Source of the DNA: Centropus unirufus
Taxonomy: Eukaryota > Chordata > Aves > Cuculiformes > Centropidae
Assembly (NCBI GenBank): GCA_013397695.1
Contig: VYZI01000147.1
Location: 1-64,000, forward strand
Direction of reading: 5' to 3'
DNA: 64,000 nucleotides
Positions within the stretch are counted from its first letter, which is position 1. Every line of letters begins with the position of its first letter. Both the position numbers and the translations under genes were made by a program. The notes beneath the pieces were generated by a model. It was not told where the DNA came from and did not search any database. It saw only the letters and a program-made list of their open reading frames with translations. Shown piece after piece: positions 61,481 to 64,000 of this stretch.

Positions 61481-64000
61481 GTGAGTTTCGGTATCACAGC
61501 AATTGGGTAAAGTAAATTCTAAAATAATCCTGTAAATAAAAATCATTAGTAAGCACTTCAAGGGGAGTGCACCTCCTACTGCTCTTTGCTTTGCTTTTTC
61601 CTCTTTGCAATTGATGCTGTGCATCTAAAATGACTGGAACACAAGGACTGTCTTTAAATTTCTACTTTCCAAATAACTAATCAAATACAGCCGTCTGGGA
61701 ATTGAGAGGATCTTTTGCTATTTTACGGGGTATAAGCAAAATAGGTGCCTTATTTTCAGTATCGTTTGAACTTAGCTTGTATGAGCTTAGTGGATCTGCA
61801 AGTATGGCGTGGGAGCAAGAGGTTATAGCCGTAATGAAGCATGATCTTGACTGTCATGAAAATCCATGACAAAATTCTCCATGTCTTGAATAGAGACAAG
61901 CACCTATTTGTTTTCTCCGAGTTATAATTTTATATAAACAAAATACATTTACTGTGGTCTTTAAGGCTACTTCTGCTTCCTAGGCTAATGATATTTGCAG
62001 GGAGATGTCTTTGTTCATTATAAATCACTGTTACTATTTTGGAACAATCAAAGTAATGAAAGATTATCCACTTTAATTTTGGCAAGGCCAAATACTGTTT
62101 TGGTAACTGGGGATAAATTCCTGTGTTCTACATCACTGAATGTTATTACAAAGTTGAGGGGATTTTTCACCTGCAGAATGTTAAACATTTAACAAAAGGT
62201 ATTAAGGTTTTGTTTGTTATAAACTGCATTCATGTGTCATTTCAACCTACTACAAGTGACAGTGTGTAAACTAGCCCTGTCGTTTTAAAGATGAAGAAGG
62301 TGGAGGAAGGATAAGGAGATCAGATAATTTAAAATGGGAAGTAACACCATCTCCACATTGAATTTAATTATTATTTTTAAGCCTTGTTCTAAGCGTATAT
62401 GGTAATGTTGTCCTTTTATTGGTACAATTTTAATGTGTTTATGTATCTTGTTGAACCATGTTTAGAAAGTTTGTCTGTTTGCATGCTTTATGCATGGAGT
62501 ATGTATACTAGCACAGAATTCTTCTCAGCCAGTTTTTTCTCTGTCGGTTTGTAATGGCTTTACCTCCACCTTCTCCTCCTGCTGCTTCTATTCTTTGTAA
62601 TTAAGCTGACCAGTCGATTTAAGGGGTACTATGAAAGAATTTAAGTATTTTAAATACACTGGAAAGAGTTCAGTGATGTGTTAGATATTGTCTGGAGCAC
62701 CATCTTGTGATGCAGAGAAGCATCATCGATTTATACCTGGATTCCTAAGTTGCGATGCTACAAACACCCGTGCGTGTTGGTGGAGATGTGTGCCAGTTCA
62801 GTGAGTCTGTAAAACCCTGTGATTTTAGACTGCAAGTTCTTTTTAGTCAGGATTATACTATCTTTTGTGTTTATGTAACCACTAACATGTCTCAGTCCTG
62901 AGTGGGTTCCCTGGGCAAGAGTCGTTTCAGAAGTGTGTAATATTTGAATGCTACCTGAGGTGTCTGATCGCTTTTGTTGGTAATGTGAGAGGCTACCAAA
63001 CACACTTTCCTAAAGTTCAGAAGTAGGAGCTGCTTTGTGTCTGTAGTAATCCAAAATACATTAAATACCGCCTTACTAAATTGTCAGTAGACTGCTGTTT
63101 CATCATTGTCCACAAATGAAGTCTGTTGCATCCCTGACTGAAGCTTTCCATATGTTCACCGTTTGCCTCTGCACGATTCCATTGCATAACTGTCCAAATT
63201 GCTGTCATCCACCACCTAACTGTTGGATGCTTCCTAAAGCATAAACAATCCCATAACCATAAAACCTGCATGTTCACCTCTAAAACCCCTTTGACAGCCT
63301 AAAAATTAAATGCTACTCTCTTGTGCTCTTTATGCTATGCATTGGGACAGAGGTCAGAACCGCAACAGGTAAGAGATGTTGACATTTCATGCTAACAAAA
63401 TGAAATGCCAACCATTATGACCTCCTAAACAGTTACAACACTGGCCAAACTAGTAACCTTTCTTCAAAAAACCCTACACTTAAGTAATACTTAAAATTCC
63501 CTGAAGCAGCCAGAAATTGGGCGTGTGCTACCCCTTTATCCTAGTGCAGTATGGCCCATAGTCATTTGGTGCAAAGGTTTGCCAGTACTGTGAGCAATCA
63601 CTTGTGACAATGCTGTTTGACCTCTATGGTAAATTTTACATCAATTAAACCAAGCCTTTGCCCTTCAGCCTTGTATTTTAGACGCCACTATCTGTCTTTA
63701 TCCAACTTCAAAAGTATATATCATACATCCTGATATTAAAAAAAGAATTTCCAGCCCTTGAATTGCAGCAAAAGGTCTGGAAAAGGTCTTGGAAATAGGA
63801 TTTTACTATCAAAAATGTAACATGACTCTGAAACATAGCAATAAGGACTGCAAATTGTCTCTCTGGTCCATCTGCCCAGCTGAGTACTTTGAAGTATTGG
63901 GTGAGGAACAGTTAAATATTGGGACAGCAGCTGCAGCCCCCCAGTACTCAGCATGGCCAGTAGTGTGGTGGGTGGGCACAGGGCTGGTTTGATCAAAGCC
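61481..64000 (+). other. PUS7: PUS7 intron after coding exon 4 (incomplete)
   Basis: No match to the next PUS7 segment (expected around a PRKHSWPKSRG-like peptide) is found, so the intron continues past the window edge. AT-rich, with no repeat recognised. Confidence 0.8.

Noticed and set aside
1..64000. CRISPR arrays, tRNA or rRNA genes, bacterial mobile elements, or a self-contained novel gene system
   Set aside because: I saw no regularly spaced repeats, cloverleaf or rRNA signature, and no gene cluster. The novelty here is structural (the inverted arms), not a new protein system.

Overview
The window is vertebrate nuclear DNA, most likely from a bird. The repeats are almost all CR1 LINE 3' ends that finish in ATTCTATG-type tails, there is one retroviral solo LTR, and the two recognisable genes have spliced vertebrate exons. 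There is no operon-like packing, and I see no CRISPR array, bacterial feature or confident RNA gene. Most of the sequence is intron or intergenic DNA, and most open frames in it are chance.

Layout. Bases 1-29,465 look like intronic DNA of SRPK2, read on the minus strand. The visible SRPK2 exon is at 29,466-29,541, inside a CpG island (about 28,960-30,010) that is broken by a 179-base assembly gap. Bases 30,400-52,700 are gene-poor and rich in CR1 fragments (about nine), with one solo LTR. A second CpG island (about 53,230-54,110) contains a 539-base gap. PUS7, read on the plus strand, follows. Its coding sequence begins at 57,974, and four coding exons (57,945-58,338, 60,131-60,215, 60,344-60,445, 61,336-61,480) encode the first 232 codons. 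The catalytic half of PUS7 lies beyond the right end.

The two genes are therefore head to head: SRPK2 reads left and PUS7 reads right, each from its own CpG island. SRPK2 is an SR-protein kinase acting on splicing factors, and PUS7 is a TruD-family pseudouridine synthase. They share a neighbourhood but no direct pathway is implied.

The most notable unexplained structure is a pair of diverged inverted repeats of about 0.5 kb, at 29,868-30,385 and 52,700-53,220. They sit just inside the two CpG islands and bracket the 22 kb gene-poor block. They also form the two ends of the only contig between the two gaps, so the orientation of that contig is open to question. From memory, SRPK2 and PUS7 point the same way in human, so the divergent arrangement here is either a real inversion or an assembly effect. 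Two smaller puzzles are an open minus-strand frame with a lysine-rich end at 54,803-55,051 and a possible orphan exon at 7,428-7,531.
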